A program made the translations under genes and the position numbers. Below are positions 62,514-64,000 of a stretch of DNA of 64,000 bases, in pieces. The notes under the pieces are model-generated. The model did not search any database, was not told the DNA's origin, and saw nothing but the letters and a program-made list of their open reading frames with translations. The first letter of the stretch is position 1, and every line of letters starts with the position of its first letter. This DNA comes from Apostichopus japonicus (Eukaryota; Echinodermata; Holothuroidea; Aspidochirotida; Stichopodidae): NCBI RefSeq assembly GCF_037975245.1, contig NC_092562.1, positions 29,767,554 to 29,831,553 on the forward strand, written 5' to 3'.

Positions 62514-62610
62514 ATGGATAGCAATGTACCTGGAGGTGGAAGAACCACCTTGCTAACCGGGACTTTAATCGTGTTTCTATTATTTCTGTGAAACTTCTCT
62601 TCAACGATTG
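62514..62610 (+). pseudogene. Duplicated first exon with in-frame stop
   Basis: Third copy of the signal-peptide exon: MDSNVPGGGRTTLLTG, a 3-nt insertion in the hydrophobic run, then TGA at 62589-62591 where the intact copies have TTG or TTA. The donor GTAAGT is kept. It cannot encode the full signal peptide from this ATG. Confidence 0.7.
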
Positions 62611-63429
62611 GTAAGTTGAATCATGGAAATGATAGAGAAAAACTTCACGTATCACTAAAGGCATACCACTATCAGTATGCTACTACTAGTATTCTATAAA
62701 GGGTATCCTATTGACAAACACAATTAGCAAATTTGACCTAGGCCAACTGTACTGATAGTGCTAGGCCTGCATGTACAGGTATGGCCATAACCTATCATTA
62801 CTCGTCGCAGTCAACACTCAAAAGATTTTGCTGATATGAGATATTAATGCCAAACAGTTGAAACGGATTATGAGGTGACATGTAATATCATATATAGATA
62901 ATAGTTATTTTTCTGACCTCACCAAATCTCCACTGAATGTGTATATCATTTAGATTTGGATGTCAGTGTGTTAATTTACACACTACTGATCTTTTTTCTT
63001 TTTTTTCTTCAAATTTCCATGATTGAAATATATTTGTTAACTAGCTCAAATTCCTCTACCAAAAGTAGTTAAACGATTCAATCATGCAAAGAGAAAAACT
63101 CCAACAACAAGTAATGAAAAAAAGTCTTAGAATCATAAAGTCTTTCAAGAACTTTGGGACGCCTTCTGCCGAACATTTAAATCACCAATTAAAATATTCA
63201 TCACCTGAAGTTTTTATTTGGCACTGAATCTCAAAATTTTCGAAATACGACGGAAAGCTCCCAACAGCCCCGCTGTATGTACAAAGAGTACACCGTTTTG
63301 CTCGCAATGTATGTAGCGAAACTATGCAGCTTAGCGACACGAAGCCTACGGAACTATGTTCGCAGGAATTTATTCAATTCTAAGGATGCCCATCAGCTAA
63401 TTTCTACTTGGCAAACTGCCACCTATTCT
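62611..63429. other. Non-coding DNA after the dead exon copy
   Basis: 62611-63080 resembles the start of intron 1 (compare 4854-5280), so the duplicated unit includes intron sequence. Nothing seen from 63090 to 63429. Confidence 0.6.
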
Positions 63430-63790
63430 TATGAGGAATAACGCACATGTTATCTCAAAGGCTGGTCGGTAGGAGTACGGTAGCTTATAAAGCAAGGTTT
63501 CCACAATTTGGCCTCTGATGACTTCAAATGACCTTTGACCTCCATAGAAACAATATGCTTCTTGTACTGAATGCGTCACAACCGCATTCTTAATATGAGA
63601 TTCGTCCCAAGCTTCACTTCTTGTGATATCGTGTATGCAAGGTTCTTACAATATGACCCCTGGTGACTCTAAATGACCTTTGACTTTTTTAAAAACGATA
63701 CGTTTCTCCTACTCGATGTGGTACACATATTCACGAAATATGACATTGGTCCAAGCTTCCCTTCTTGAGATATCATGTTTACAAGCAAGG
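63430..63790 (-). repeat. Inverted copies of the AGGTCA repeat family
   Basis: About two units on the minus strand; perfect AGGTCAAAGGTCA complement at 63529-63541 and a variant near 63674. The GATATCGTG and CCAAGCTTCxCTTCTTG blocks match the intron 28 units in reverse. A CA-rich microsatellite follows (63797-63840). Confidence 0.85.
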
Positions 63791-64000
63791 CGTCACATAC
63801 ACACACCCGCACACACACACGCACACGCACCCACACACTCATCCGCCAGAATGACTGCATAGGTTACAATTGTCATCGAAACCAGAAACAAGCAAGGAAA
63901 GGAACCAACTTGAAGATAAAAAAGTATCAAATATTTTTTTAATAGTCATGCCAATGGGCTCATGTCAGTGATCAAACAGCTCTTGCCCATGCAAACATTG

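Larger units (their letters stand above)
55336..62560 (+). repeat. Right copy of the segmental duplication
   Basis: Begins TAATAATATGATGAATCTTA, matching base 1 onward. 55567-56590 matches 560-1160, 56610-57415 matches 3417-4344, 59105-61590 matches 4340-6900, and 61660-62560 matches 7000-7960 (approximate limits). The unit holds the intergenic region and the promoter end of the next gene. Confidence 0.9.

Overview
This is an intron-rich animal genomic window: AT-rich, GT-AG introns, many LINE, SINE and hAT fragments, and long TA microsatellites. Gene content and repeat style suggest a marine deuterostome invertebrate, most likely an echinoderm (possibly a sea cucumber). That assignment is an inference. 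Most open frames are noise. One large multi-exon gene on the + strand accounts for nearly all real coding sequence.

Main gene (4760-53884, + strand, 32 coding exons, 4806 nt, 1601 aa). I rebuilt it exon by exon from splice sites with matching phases; it stays open from ATG to TAA. Order of parts: signal peptide, two Ig-like exons, four EGF-like exons, another Ig-like exon, three FN3 modules, a transmembrane helix, a tyrosine-rich juxtamembrane region, and two tandem protein tyrosine phosphatase (PTP) domains. The ectodomain order is that of the Tie/angiopoietin receptor family, but the cytoplasmic half is PTP instead of kinase. Both PTP domains lack residues needed for catalysis: D1 has Ala for the signature Arg and WSD for WPD, and D2 has WSQ for WPD. 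With repeated Y-E-E-P type motifs, the likely role is a pseudophosphatase scaffold.

Tandem array. The upstream flank plus start of intron 1 (1 to about 7960) is repeated downstream (about 55336 to 62560). The downstream copy carries an intact first exon for a next paralogue (59515-59608). Each copy also holds a second, decayed first-exon unit (7924-7958, lost ATG; 62514-62610, in-frame TGA). The gene therefore sits in a head-to-tail array of related receptors. Comparing the copies exposes insertions with empty sites: an LTR-like element (1164-3415) in the left copy and a terminal-inverted-repeat element (57416-59104) in the right copy.

Mobile and repeated DNA. Intron 1 holds a degenerate LINE (about 8080-10540), a complete but dead hAT element with 8-bp target duplications (12082-17221) containing a tRNA-derived SINE, and a 0.94-kb foldback repeat (19088-20030). 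Intron 10 holds an L2/CR1-like LINE 3' part and two tRNA-SINE families. Intron 28 holds a roughly 145-bp tandem repeat whose units carry AGGTCA direct repeats. Smaller tandem arrays, hairpins and a fourfold tandem copy of an FN3 exon tail are listed separately.
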